Below, one piece after another: positions 1 to 9,180 of a stretch of DNA of 64,000 nt. A program made the position numbers and the translations under genes. The notes beneath the pieces were generated by a model. It was not told where the DNA came from and did no database searches. It saw only the letters and a list, made by a program, of their open reading frames with translations. How positions within the stretch are numbered: position 1 is the stretch's first letter; every line of letters starts with the position of its first letter. Source of the DNA: an uncultured Flavobacterium sp. (lineage in GTDB: Bacteria; Bacteroidota; Bacteroidia; Flavobacteriales; Flavobacteriaceae); NCBI GenBank assembly GCA_937773775.1, contig CALJVL010000001.1, forward strand, positions 124,001 through 188,000. The letters are read 5' to 3'.

Positions 1-1
1 T

Positions 2-352
2 AATTATGATTTAAATATTTCTTTGGAATATATTAAAAACGGGTATAAACTTATAGCTACTAATGATATATTAATTGAACATTTCTCATTAGGAACAATT
101 GACCAAGGATGGCTTGATTCTACTTATAAAACACATAATTTATTCAAAGATGTTTTGCCTTTAAGTACTCAGAAGAACAAGTCAAATAAAAAATTGGAAG
201 TGGTTAATGCTATTCGGTTTATAGAGAAGTGTATGGAGTATAATAAAAATAGACAGGCAATTTCAATTTGGGGCACACTTTTTTCTATACACCCCATTTC
301 TAAATATCATTATAGATTTTGGAAAAGAATAATAAAAAACAAGTTATGTTAG
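2..352 (+). CDS. Glycosyltransferase, C-terminal part (cut by window start)
   Basis: The frame is open from base 2 with no stop, so this is the 3' end of a longer gene; the TTG start in the ORF track is only the first usable codon. The visible tail (IEHFSLGT, then a Trp and a VLPLS segment) resembles the C-terminal half of GT-A sugar transferases of the Glyco_tranf_2_5 type, where an invariant His follows the acceptor region. It overlaps the next gene by 7 bp (ATGTTAG), which supports operon membership. The donor-binding half lies outside the window, so substrate cannot be judged. Confidence 0.6.
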   Translation, partial: NYDLNISLEYIKNGYKLIATNDILIEHFSLGTIDQGWLDSTYKTHNLFKDVLPLSTQKNKSNKKLEVVNAIRFIEKCMEYNKNRQAISIWGTLFSIHPISKYHYRFWKRIIKNKLC

Positions 353-1248
353 CAATTGTTATTCCGTATTTCAAACTTACTTTTTTTGAGGAAACGTTAC
401 AATCACTAGCCAATCAAACCGATAAAGGGTTTACAGTGTATATCGGCAATGACGCCAGCCCAGAAGATCCTGCGACTTTATTAGAAAAATATAAAGGTCA
501 ATTTGATTTTGTGTATCATCGATTTGAAAGTAATTTGGGAGGGATATCGCTTACAAAACAATGGGAACGTTGTATTGATTTATCTAAAGATGAAGAATGG
601 ATTATGATTTTGGGAGATGATGATTATTTAGAAGAAACAGTTGTTGCGTTATTTTATAAAAACCATGCTGTTTTTAATGGGAAAACAAATGTTGTACGGT
701 TCTCTTCTAAAATTAAATACGAAACAACGCAAGCGTTTTCGGACATATATAATCATCCTATATGGGAAAGCGCAACCGATTTCTATTACAGAAAATTTAC
801 TTGGGCAACATGGGGGTCTTTATCAGAAAACATTTTTACGAGAGAGGCATATTTGAAATATGGTTTTTATGAGTATCCGTTGGCTTGGCATAGTGATGAC
901 AAAGCCTGGCTCGATTTTTCGCTAGGTGGGAACATATACTCCATTAATGAGGTAGCTGTAGTGGTTAGACAATCAAATGAAAACATTTCCGGCAGAAATG
1001 ATAACCTTGAGTTAAAGGATAAAGCGCGCTTATTATTTATGGAAGATATAGTAACTCATAAATTGCGATTTTTCACACAAGAACAAAAAGTGGCATTTCT
1101 TTTTGAATATGGTGTTTTAATAAAAACCCAAAAAGTGATTACATTTAGAAAAGTTAGTTACGTTTCCTTGCAATTTCTTAAAATGGGTTTAATATATAAT
1201 TGCGCAAGATTTTTAAGAAGAATATTTAAAGCTCTAATGGATAATTAA
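346..1248 (+). CDS. GT2 family glycosyltransferase
   Basis: A GT-A fold, cytoplasmic-face sugar transferase expected to add one sugar to a lipid-linked repeat unit. The N-terminal strand LAIVIPYF, the nucleotide-binding VYIGNDASPED and the metal-binding ILGDDDY are visible, with an acceptor-side segment near YPLAWHSDD. The ORF track starts at a TTG (319), but ATG 346 is preferred: it overlaps the previous stop as ATGTTAG and puts the beta-1 strand right at the N-terminus, as is usual for the family. The product is about 300 aa. Sugar specificity cannot be read from sequence. Confidence 0.8.
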   Translation: MLAIVIPYFKLTFFEETLQSLANQTDKGFTVYIGNDASPEDPATLLEKYKGQFDFVYHRFESNLGGISLTKQWERCIDLSKDEEWIMILGDDDYLEETVVALFYKNHAVFNGKTNVVRFSSKIKYETTQAFSDIYNHPIWESATDFYYRKFTWATWGSLSENIFTREAYLKYGFYEYPLAWHSDDKAWLDFSLGGNIYSINEVAVVVRQSNENISGRNDNLELKDKARLLFMEDIVTHKLRFFTQEQKVAFLFEYGVLIKTQKVITFRKVSYVSLQFLKMGLIYNCARFLRRIFKALMDN

Positions 1249-1251
1249 ATT

Positions 1252-2214
1252 ATGAAATTTTTAGTATCAGTTATCATTCCGGTATATAACGGGGAACGGT
1301 TTATTGAAAAAGCAATAATGTCTATATTGCAGCAGCCAGAAGTTACCGAAGTGGTGGTTGTAAACGATGGAAGTATAGACGCAACTCAAGCTATTCTTAA
1401 AAAACTACAATCGCAAAATCCAATAATTAAAGTTTACCACCATAATGACAAATTGAATAAAGGTCGTTCTGCCAGCAGAAACTTAGGGATAAAAAATGCC
1501 ACTGAAAATTTTATTGCTTTTTTGGATGCCGATGATTATTTTTTGCCCAATAGATTTACAAACGACAAGCAACTATTTCAAGGGAATGAAAAATGTGATG
1601 GAGTGTATAATGCAGTTGGATTTCATTATTACAGACCGGGAACACCAGAGGAACTACAAAAACACCAACTGTATACAGTCAACCAAAAGATAAAGCCTGA
1701 TTTTTTGTTTGAAGCTTTGTTGTCGGGTAAATACGGTCATTTTCATATTGACGGCTTAACGGTAAAAAAAACGGTTTTTGATACCATTGGTTTCTTTAAT
1801 GAAGCTTTAGTAGTAGCCGAAGATACTGAGGTATTTTGGAAAATGGCCATCAAATGTCGTCTAGAAACGGGGATGATTAATCAACCTTTCGCAATCCGGG
1901 GTGTGCACGATGCCAATGTTTTTTGCAACAAAGAATTGTATGCAAAATACACAATCAAAATGTATGAAACACTTCTGGTTTGGTGCAGTCATCATCAGGT
2001 AACTTATGCCATACAAGATGATTTATTGAAATGGATTTGGATATTAAAGTATAAACAAAAAAACAAGTTATACCAAGATATTAAGTATTGGGCTCAATTT
2101 TTTTTTCCGCAACCACAATTGTTGTTTTCGATTTTTAGTGTAAAATATTTTCCAATTGTTAGGTTTAGAAAAATGCTGTTTCCATTTTTGTATAAAACTT
2201 TAAGGAGGTCATAA
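1252..2214 (+). CDS. GT2 family glycosyltransferase
   Basis: A 320-aa GT-A enzyme. Visible motifs are VSVIIPVYNG at the N-terminus, VVVNDGSID (nucleotide binding), KGRSASRNLGI (the helix before the DxD) and FLDADDY (metal binding). A later VAEDTEVFWKMA segment supplies the usual acidic catalytic region. It begins 3 bp after the previous stop, so it is co-transcribed. It probably adds one residue to the polysaccharide repeat unit; donor and acceptor are unknown. Confidence 0.85.
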   Translation: MKFLVSVIIPVYNGERFIEKAIMSILQQPEVTEVVVVNDGSIDATQAILKKLQSQNPIIKVYHHNDKLNKGRSASRNLGIKNATENFIAFLDADDYFLPNRFTNDKQLFQGNEKCDGVYNAVGFHYYRPGTPEELQKHQLYTVNQKIKPDFLFEALLSGKYGHFHIDGLTVKKTVFDTIGFFNEALVVAEDTEVFWKMAIKCRLETGMINQPFAIRGVHDANVFCNKELYAKYTIKMYETLLVWCSHHQVTYAIQDDLLKWIWILKYKQKNKLYQDIKYWAQFFFPQPQLLFSIFSVKYFPIVRFRKMLFPFLYKTLRRS

Positions 2215-2241
2215 TAATTAGGTGTTTTATAATTATAAGAG

Positions 2242-3090
2242 ATGAAAATGGAAATAAAAAGTAATGTTACCGTAATTATTCCCTGCTACAATGATGGCAA
2301 ATTCATTATAGAAGCAGTTGATTCGATACTTAATCAAACAATCCAAGCAGATAGAATTATTATTGTGGATGATGGGTCAGGGCAAGAAACTAAAAATGTT
2401 TTGAAAAATATTAAAAACTCTATAGTACAGATTGTCTATCAAGAAAATAAAGGTGTAAGTAATGCAAGGAATACGGCGATTAAGTTAGCTCAAACCGATT
2501 ATATTTTGAATCTTGATGCCGATGATTATTTTGAGCCTAGTTTTATAGAAAAAGCAGTCGATGTATTGAATAATAATAATCAGATAGTTGCAGTTAGTAG
2601 TTATTGCCGGGCATTTAAAAATGATAAAACCATCGAGATTATAAATCCTTTGGGTGGAAAGTTAAAAGATTTTATTGTAATTAATAATGGCAGAGCTAGT
2701 TCTATGTTTCTTAAAAAAAGTTGGGAAGCAGTAGGAGGTTTTGATGAAAAAATGCATGAAGGTTATGAAGATTGGGAGTTTTGGATTGCTATTTTAGAAC
2801 AAGAAGGGACTATGTATATCATAAAAGAAGTATTGTCTCATTATAGAATAAAAAATACATCAAGAGACCAAAAAGCTTTGGAGAATAATGATTTTGAACT
2901 AAGAAAATACATCTATTTAAAGCATAAAGTAAGCTACGAAACTCATTTTGATTTTTATGTTTTTCAATTATTGATGCAAAATTCACTTTTAAGAAATAGT
3001 ATAAATAAAGCTAAAAATTCAATAGAGTTTAACCTTGGAAAATTTATCTTGAAACCCTTTCGTTTTTTTAAAAATAAAGTAGTAAAATAA
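2242..3090 (+). CDS. GT2 family glycosyltransferase (first of a tandem pair)
   Basis: A 282-aa GT-A glycosyltransferase. VTVIIPCYNDG, IIVDDGSG, KGVSNARNTAI and LNLDADDYF are the nucleotide and metal sites, and EGYEDWEFWIAIL is the ED-containing catalytic segment. The start used is the first ATG of an M-K-M pair. It overlaps the next gene by one base (TAATG), implying translational coupling. The protein has the same length as its neighbour and a matching C-terminal tail (KFILKPFRF against KLIIKPFRV), which suggests an old tandem duplication. Confidence 0.85.
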   Translation: MKMEIKSNVTVIIPCYNDGKFIIEAVDSILNQTIQADRIIIVDDGSGQETKNVLKNIKNSIVQIVYQENKGVSNARNTAIKLAQTDYILNLDADDYFEPSFIEKAVDVLNNNNQIVAVSSYCRAFKNDKTIEIINPLGGKLKDFIVINNGRASSMFLKKSWEAVGGFDEKMHEGYEDWEFWIAILEQEGTMYIIKEVLSHYRIKNTSRDQKALENNDFELRKYIYLKHKVSYETHFDFYVFQLLMQNSLLRNSINKAKNSIEFNLGKFILKPFRFFKNKVVK

Positions 3091-3938
3091 TGAGTGCTTT
3101 AGTATCTATTATTGTTCCTTGTTACAAGCAAGCCCACTTTTTAAGTGAGTCCTTGCAATCTGTTTTAAATCAAACGTATTCAGATTGGGAATGTATCATT
3201 GTAAATGATGGAAGTCCAGATGATACAGAAAGTATAGCCCAACAATGGTGTAATAAAGACAATCGATTTAGCTATTTATATAAAGAAAATGGGGGGTTAT
3301 CCAGCGCCAGAAATGCAGGAATCGCAACTAGCAAAGGAGAATATATCTTACCGTTAGATGCAGATGATTGTATTCATAAAGATTACTTAATTAAGCTTGT
3401 TCCAGAATTGCAGCAAGATAATTTTTTAGCGATTGTATCTTGCTACAGTAGGTTTTTTAAAAAGAATTTAAATAACATAGTTTATGAGTTAAAACCCCAA
3501 GGAGAATCATGTCGTTCTTTGTTGTATGTAAATCAATTAATTGCGACTTCTTTATATAGAAAGAAGTGTTGGCAAGAAGTGGGTGGATACGACGAAAGTA
3601 TGAAAAAGGGTTTTGAAGATTGGGAATTTTGGTTGGCAATTACCAAAACAGGTTGGGAATATAAAATAGTTCAAGAGTTTTTATTTTATTACCGTAAATC
3701 AAAAAAATCGATGTTAACCGATACCATTAATAATCATGCGGAATCAAATAAGGAGTATATTTATAAAAAGCACAAAGAAATATATATAGAAGATTTCGAA
3801 AATGGTCTGTTAGTTCTCTTTTATCAAATAAAAACCTATCGTACAAGCGAAATGAAAATTAAAAATTCCTTAGAATATAAAATAGGTAAATTGATAATAA
3901 AACCTTTTAGAGTTATTTCAAAACTGTTTTTAAAATAA
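3090..3938 (+). CDS. GT2 family glycosyltransferase (second of a tandem pair)
   Basis: A 282-aa GT-A enzyme with VSIIVPCYKQ, IIVNDGSPDD, GGLSSARNAGI and LPLDADD, then KGFEDWEFWLAI in the catalytic position. It is coupled to the preceding gene through TAATG and clearly resembles it in length, motif spacing and C-terminal tail. The two probably act on related linkages of the same polysaccharide. Exact donor unknown. Confidence 0.85.
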   Translation: MSALVSIIVPCYKQAHFLSESLQSVLNQTYSDWECIIVNDGSPDDTESIAQQWCNKDNRFSYLYKENGGLSSARNAGIATSKGEYILPLDADDCIHKDYLIKLVPELQQDNFLAIVSCYSRFFKKNLNNIVYELKPQGESCRSLLYVNQLIATSLYRKKCWQEVGGYDESMKKGFEDWEFWLAITKTGWEYKIVQEFLFYYRKSKKSMLTDTINNHAESNKEYIYKKHKEIYIEDFENGLLVLFYQIKTYRTSEMKIKNSLEYKIGKLIIKPFRVISKLFLK

Positions 3939-3948
3939 ACATAAAGCT

Positions 3949-4728
3949 ATGATTTCAGTTGTTATACGAAATAAAAATCAATCGGTCGCGCTCTCTTTTT
4001 TGTTGAAAAATTTGACAGAAAGATACAGTAGTGACATTGACGAAATTATAGTAATCGATAATTTATCAACCGATAACAGCAAAGAAATAGCGGAGAAGTT
4101 TGGAGCTCGTTTTGTGACCATCAAAGACTTTAGTTTTGGTGGTAGCGCCAATCTTTGCGCCAGAGAAGCCCAGTTTCCAATAGTGGTTATTTTTAGTGCG
4201 CATTCGTATCCGGTGAGTCATGATTTTTTTAGATTAATTCAAAAAAAGTTTGACGAGAACTCTAATTTAGCAGGGTTGAGGTGTTTGCATAGTTCCAATG
4301 ATTATAGAAATTTCATCAATAGAATCCCAGCAACTCTCGATCCCAACAAATCAGGATTGATATTTTCAGGTTCAGCGTTTAGTAGAGAAATTTGGAAAAA
4401 ACATCCATTTAAAGAAGATGTAGCTACTTTTGAAGATAAAGAATGGACAGTGAGAGTTTTGAAAGAAGGTTACGAAATAGACTTTGTGGAGTCTATATTT
4501 CACTATGAAATACAAAGAACCAAAGCACAAAATTTTTTTAGGTTTAAAAATGATCTTGTAGGCAATTACCAACTATGGCATCAAGATATCAGTTTAGGAT
4601 CAGCCATCAAAGGATTTCTATTTTCTGTTTTTAATCTGATAAAATCTTTTGTAATCGATTTGTGGTATTCAATTCTTCGTTTTTTTTATCAAATAAAATT
4701 TATGTTTAATAAACCCAATAAATTTTAA
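3949..4728 (+). CDS. GT2 family glycosyltransferase, rhamnosyltransferase-like
   Basis: A 259-aa GT-A protein. ISVVIRNKNQ replaces the usual IPxYN, IIVIDNLSTDNS is the nucleotide-binding segment, and FSFGGSANL and FSAHSYPV follow; FEDKEWTVRVL is the catalytic acidic region. The RNKN and FxxGGSxN style is common in GT2 enzymes annotated as rhamnosyltransferase-like. A hydrophobic C-terminal stretch of about 35 residues may hold it to the inner membrane. It starts 10 bp after the previous gene. Confidence 0.75.
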   Translation: MISVVIRNKNQSVALSFLLKNLTERYSSDIDEIIVIDNLSTDNSKEIAEKFGARFVTIKDFSFGGSANLCAREAQFPIVVIFSAHSYPVSHDFFRLIQKKFDENSNLAGLRCLHSSNDYRNFINRIPATLDPNKSGLIFSGSAFSREIWKKHPFKEDVATFEDKEWTVRVLKEGYEIDFVESIFHYEIQRTKAQNFFRFKNDLVGNYQLWHQDISLGSAIKGFLFSVFNLIKSFVIDLWYSILRFFYQIKFMFNKPNKF

Positions 4729-4740
4729 GAAACTTTAAAA

Positions 4741-5799
4741 ATGAATAAAAATAATAATTTTGATTTTCTAAGGTTTTTGTTTGCTCTTTTAGTAGTCATT
4801 TCTCATTCTTATCCTTTATCTGGTAGTAATGAAAGTTCTCAATGGATTTATCAAATTACGAACGGGCAAATCGTTCTAGCTCAAATAGGATTAAGTGGTT
4901 TTTTTATTGTCAGTGGTTACTTTATTTTTCAAAGTTTGCAAAGAAGCAAAAGTCTATTGGATTATTTCAAAAAACGCTTTTTAAGACTTTTTCCGGCCTT
5001 AATTGTAGTTTTATTGCTGTCAATTATTCTAGCGCCCTTGGTTTATGAAGGTGATGTTGCTTATTTGGGTAATAAGGAGGTTTATACATATTTGCCAAAT
5101 AATATGTCTTTGTATAATTTTCAATCTGGGATAAAAGGAATATTTGATAGAAATTATTACCATGCAATAAATGGTTCTTTATGGACAATTCGTTATGAGT
5201 TCTCTATGTATATAGCACTTTCACTATTGTTTTTTTTTAGAAATAATCCGGTTTCAGCTAAGGTTTTACTTTTTATATCTTTTGTTGTTTTTGTTTTAAG
5301 TTTTAATTTTTTCCTCAATAGACTAGGGAGGTCTAAAATATTTGGAATGCAAGGTTTGCATATTCTAAATTTAGGAACCTTTTTTATTGGTGGTAGTTTC
5401 TTGGCATCCTTGCAATTAGAACAAATCAAGAAAAAAGGATTTATTGTGTTGGGGTTTATACTAATCGGTGTTGCTTCAATTTATTTTAATTACTTTGATT
5501 CGGTAAAACATATTATTTTACCTGTCATTATTTTATTATTTGGGTTTATACCACTTCCTTTTTTTAGTACTTTTAGTAAAATAGGAGACATGTCTTATGG
5601 GATTTACATCTATAGTTTTCCGATTCAACAAACTTTAACGTATTTTTTTAAATTGAGTACGTATGAATTGATGATTTACTCAGTGATACTCTCAATTTGT
5701 TGTGGTTTTTTATCGTGGCATTTAATTGAAAAGACCGCGTTGAAATATAAAAAAATCACCTTATTTAAAACACAAGTTTTGTATAGTCAAAAATCGTAG
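4741..5799 (+). CDS. Acyltransferase 3 family integral membrane protein
   Basis: A 352-aa polytopic membrane protein with about ten hydrophobic helices. The N-terminus NNNFDFLRFLFALLVVISHSYPL carries the R-x10-H pattern of acyltransferase-3 (OafA/WecH-type) enzymes, and GSLWTIRYEFSMY is the second conserved segment. Family members move acetyl or other acyl groups from the cytoplasmic pool to sugar hydroxyls, so O-acetylation of the polysaccharide made here is the likely role. It lies 12 bp after a GT2 gene in the same operon. The acyl group cannot be told. Confidence 0.85.
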   Translation: MNKNNNFDFLRFLFALLVVISHSYPLSGSNESSQWIYQITNGQIVLAQIGLSGFFIVSGYFIFQSLQRSKSLLDYFKKRFLRLFPALIVVLLLSIILAPLVYEGDVAYLGNKEVYTYLPNNMSLYNFQSGIKGIFDRNYYHAINGSLWTIRYEFSMYIALSLLFFFRNNPVSAKVLLFISFVVFVLSFNFFLNRLGRSKIFGMQGLHILNLGTFFIGGSFLASLQLEQIKKKGFIVLGFILIGVASIYFNYFDSVKHIILPVIILLFGFIPLPFFSTFSKIGDMSYGIYIYSFPIQQTLTYFFKLSTYELMIYSVILSICCGFLSWHLIEKTALKYKKITLFKTQVLYSQKS

Positions 5800-5921
5800 A
5801 ATAGGCAATGTGGCTAGGATTTTGATTTAGGGCTAATGAAAATTTAAAATGAATCAAATGATGTTATATTGTAATAATTTAATTTTGAACAGCACTAAAA
5901 GTAGCTTAAACAATTTTTATA

Positions 5922-6854
5922 ATGAATGACATTATAGTCAGTATTTTTATACTAACCTACAATCAAGAGCAATTCATAGCACAAACTATAGAAAGTATTT
6001 TGATGCAAAAAGCGAAATTTAATTATCAATTAGTAATCGGTGAAGATTGTAGTACAGATGCAACCAGAATTATTTGTGAGGAATATGCAAATCAATATTC
6101 TCAAAAAATAAAATTGTTACCTGTTCTAGAAGGCAATATTGGTTTGATAGCTAATTATATGCGAACTATCAAGGAATGTGATGGGAAGTACATTGCCATT
6201 TGTGATGGAGATGATTATTGGATTGATGAATGTAAATTGCAAAAACAAGTCGGTTTTTTAGATAATAATCCAGATTTTTCTATTGTATACACAGGTGTTA
6301 AAAGGCTTTTTTTAAACGGAGATTGTATTGAAAAAGATAATTTAGAAACAAAGTCAATTACAAATTTTGAAGATTTGATTTTAGATAATCACATTCCTTC
6401 AGTAACAGCTCTTTTCAAAAATAGGCAAAATCAGGATAATGAACTTCCTGATTGGATTCTAAATTTTTCTTATGGAGATTGGCCTACCTACTTATGGACT
6501 ATTAAAAATGGAGACAAAATTCAATTTCTAAAGGATGTTACCGCAGTTTATAGAATGGAGGTTGGGGTTTCTGCGCAAATAAGGAAAATAAATAGTGACC
6601 TTGTTAAAGTGAATTTGGCTATTTTAGAAGCTATGGCAATAGATGGATCTTTTTCGCATAAAAAAGAAAGTGTCTCGGCGAGCATTAAAACAAAAAAATT
6701 AGAACTGATAACAAGTTTAAATCGAGAAAAAAAATATTGCAAGGCATTTAGACAATACTTAAATAGTATTGGCCGTAACGGAGACAGATATAAAATAACA
6801 AAATTATATTTGTATTCCATTTATAGGTCATTTAAAAAACCAAATACTGTTTAA
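5922..6854 (+). CDS. GT2 family glycosyltransferase
   Basis: A 310-aa GT-A enzyme: VSIFILTYNQEQF, VIGEDCSTDATR, GNIGLIANY and ICDGDDYWID (metal-binding acidic cluster) are arranged as in GT2 proteins of this subgroup, where an Ile/Gly-Glu-Asp-Cys-Ser block replaces the usual NDGS. SYGDWPTYLW follows in the acceptor region. A 122-bp gap separates it from the acyltransferase, with a TAATTTTG box at 5880-5887, so a secondary promoter is possible. Confidence 0.82.
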   Translation: MNDIIVSIFILTYNQEQFIAQTIESILMQKAKFNYQLVIGEDCSTDATRIICEEYANQYSQKIKLLPVLEGNIGLIANYMRTIKECDGKYIAICDGDDYWIDECKLQKQVGFLDNNPDFSIVYTGVKRLFLNGDCIEKDNLETKSITNFEDLILDNHIPSVTALFKNRQNQDNELPDWILNFSYGDWPTYLWTIKNGDKIQFLKDVTAVYRMEVGVSAQIRKINSDLVKVNLAILEAMAIDGSFSHKKESVSASIKTKKLELITSLNREKKYCKAFRQYLNSIGRNGDRYKITKLYLYSIYRSFKKPNTV

Positions 6855-6869
6855 AATAATTATAAAAAA

Positions 6870-7841
6870 ATGATAACATTAGTTTTAACCTACCGCAACA
6901 GAGATTTACGAATCGTAAAAAAATGTTTCGATTCTTTGGCGGAGCAGTCCGTTAAAAACTTTAGGGTGTTCTTGGTGGATTATGGTAGTGAAGCGTCTTT
7001 TGCTATTCTGTTGGTCGAATTGGTAAATACATTTCCTTTTATACAGTTGATTTCTTGTCCGGTTCAAGGGCAGCTTTGGAACAAATGCAGGGCCATAAAT
7101 ATTGCTTTGACACAGGCGACAAGCCCTTATTTTTTGGTAGGCGATATTGATATGCTATTTAGGCGAGATTTTATCGAGGAAATGAATCAATTAAAATCTT
7201 TAAAGGAAACTGTATATTTTAAAGTTGGGTTTTTGAGCCAAAAAGAATCAGAAAAACAGCTTGCTTTTCATAATTATGTAAGCAATCATTTTTCTACAGA
7301 AGAAGCTACCGGAATTACATTATACCCCACGGATTTGCTTAAAAACATCAATGGTTATGATGAATTTTATCATTGCTGGGGAGCCGAAGACTCAGATGTT
7401 CATATTCGGTTGCGAAATGCAGGGCACGAGGTTCGTTTTTATGACAAAACTGTATTGTTATTACATCAATGGCATCCAAAAGAGTACAGAAGCAAAAGCA
7501 GCAGCAATCCTTTTCATTCTAAACTCGAGCGCATCAATCATTCCTATATGCAATCGACTGACATTACAAAAAGAATAAAAGTTAATTTGATTTCGGAATG
7601 GGGAAAAATTGCCTTGGCATCCGATTATCAAAAATTGTTAAACGAGCCCGATTATACCATTGAAATACAATCAATTGATGTTAAAGTAACGGCATTATTG
7701 GCTCAATTAAAAAACTTCGAAAGTGAATTCGTTCGTGTTGTTATAAAGGAGGTCTCTTTGCAAGAAAAAGTAAAACAAAGGCTAAAAAAGAGTCTGGGTA
7801 AAAAAAAGCCACAGTTATTGGAATATGGAAGACATCAATAA
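6870..7841 (+). CDS. GT2 glycosyltransferase with galactosyltransferase-type C-terminal domain
   Basis: A 323-aa protein. The N-terminal GT-A half has LVLTYRNRD and a DIDMLFRRDF metal site. It is followed by YDEFYHCWGAEDSDVHIRL, the W-G-x-E-D signature of the Glyco_transf_7C domain found in beta-1,4-galactosyltransferase-type enzymes. The last 80 residues are charged and less conserved. It starts 15 bp after the previous GT2 gene. Its 3' end overlaps a 40-codon ORF. Confidence 0.82.
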   Translation: MITLVLTYRNRDLRIVKKCFDSLAEQSVKNFRVFLVDYGSEASFAILLVELVNTFPFIQLISCPVQGQLWNKCRAINIALTQATSPYFLVGDIDMLFRRDFIEEMNQLKSLKETVYFKVGFLSQKESEKQLAFHNYVSNHFSTEEATGITLYPTDLLKNINGYDEFYHCWGAEDSDVHIRLRNAGHEVRFYDKTVLLLHQWHPKEYRSKSSSNPFHSKLERINHSYMQSTDITKRIKVNLISEWGKIALASDYQKLLNEPDYTIEIQSIDVKVTALLAQLKNFESEFVRVVIKEVSLQEKVKQRLKKSLGKKKPQLLEYGRHQ

Positions 7842-7947
7842 TAGACTTTTAGAAGAGATAATTGTCAATTATAGAAATTTACCTTACCATTATTCTTTTG
7901 ACAGACAAAAAGGGGAAATACAACTTTTAATACAGTTTTGCGGATGA
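7825..7947 (+). CDS. Possible 40-aa small protein or gene remnant
   Basis: This ORF is below the track cut-off. It starts with ATG inside the 3' end of the GT2 gene and ends in TGA overlapping the next ATG as ATGA. The peptide begins MEDINNRLLEEII and ends with QFCG. The double overlap is the arrangement expected of a translated ORF in a tightly packed operon, and it also fills what would otherwise be a 102-bp gap. I do not recognise it. It could equally be the remnant of a truncated gene. Confidence 0.35.
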   Translation: MEDINNRLLEEIIVNYRNLPYHYSFDRQKGEIQLLIQFCG

Positions 7948-9088
7948 AAATTTTAATGGTCGCTCCTGCTTCCTTGCACTTTTTTCGCTGGACAGAGCAA
8001 TTAAAAGGGGGGGGTCACGAAATATATTGGTTTGACATAACCGACGGTGGAGCAAAAGTAGACCGAATTTCGTGGGTCCATCAAATTGTGGGTTGGAGGC
8101 TAAAATGGAACTATCCAGGCAGGTATTTTATAAAAAATACGTTTCCCAAAGTTTATCATTTTATTCAAAAATGGAATGAGCATGACTTGGCTGAAGTATT
8201 TGAACAAAAGTTGCTGGAAATACAACCTAATGTTGTGCATAGCTTTGCCTTGTATCTTTCATGCGCTCCCATTTTACAGGAAATGAAAAAACACAAATCG
8301 ATACATTGGGTCTATTCTTCTTGGGGAAGTGACTTATTTTATTTTCAAAATAATTCAGCTTGTTTGAAAGATATAAAAATGGTTTTACCACACATTAATT
8401 CTCTTTTTACGGACTGTAGCCGTGATTATGAAATTGCCAAAAAGTACGGTTTTTCAGGAGAATTTCTAGGGGTTTTTCCCGGTGGAGGTGGATTCCCATT
8501 GGAAGAAATGGCAACCTATTTTTTGCCTTTTGAGCAGAGGAAGACTATTTTAATCAAAGGATTTCAAGGACGTTCTGGTCGGGCTATTCCGGTTCTGAAA
8601 GCAGTTGAAAAAATGGAGGAATCTTTAAAAGAATATGAAATAGTCGTTTTTTGGTGCTGATAAAGAAGTTATTACATATGGTAATGAAAGTATTTTATCC
8701 AAATGGCATAACTTTAAGATTTATGGAAAATTACAGCACAATGAAATTTTTAGATGGATGGGTAAGTCCTTGATTTATATTGGAAATAGCAATTCAGACG
8801 GAATTCCAAATACACTTTTAGAAGCTATTTGTATGGATGTGTTTCCAATACAGTCTAATCCAGGAAGAGTAACGGAAGAAGTGATTGTCAATGGTGAGAA
8901 TGGATTGTTAATCAATGATTGCGAGGATGTGAATGAGATTATGGGGAAAATGAAACAAGCCATTGTCAATAAAGAAATGGTATTCAAATGCCATAGCTTC
9001 TAATTACAAAAAAATGAACCCAATTTTAGGAAATGACTACATTAAAGAAAAAGTGATAGAAAAATATAAAAACCTAATGTTAGATTAG
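7944..9088 (+). pseudogene. GT4-type glycosyltransferase, broken by two frameshifts
   Basis: Three reading frames join into one GT-B protein of about 380 aa. The first frame (MKILMVAPASLHFFRW, then HSFALYLS and YSSWGSDLF) ends in a false stop after VVFWC at a T6 run (8647-8652). Dropping one T continues as VVFGADKEV, then the GT4 signature SNSDGIPNTLLEAI and GENGLLIND. A second break lies at AAA 8986-8988; dropping one A gives VFNAIASNYKK and a stop at 9088. With both changes the length is a multiple of three. Sequencing error or real inactivation; no other damage is seen. Start ATG 7944 overlaps the small ORF before it. Confidence 0.75.
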
Positions 9089-9180
9089 CTAAATTATGAA
9101 ATTGAAAAGGGTAGCTCTTTATAATTTGATTGAAGAGTTATTTAATAAACCTAATTGACATTTATTTTTAATAAAACAGT

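Noticed and set aside
9096-9158. 20-codon ORF MKLKRVALYNLIEEL... between the GT4 gene and neuA
   Set aside because: Too short to defend and no overlap coupling; may be chance in AT-rich sequence.
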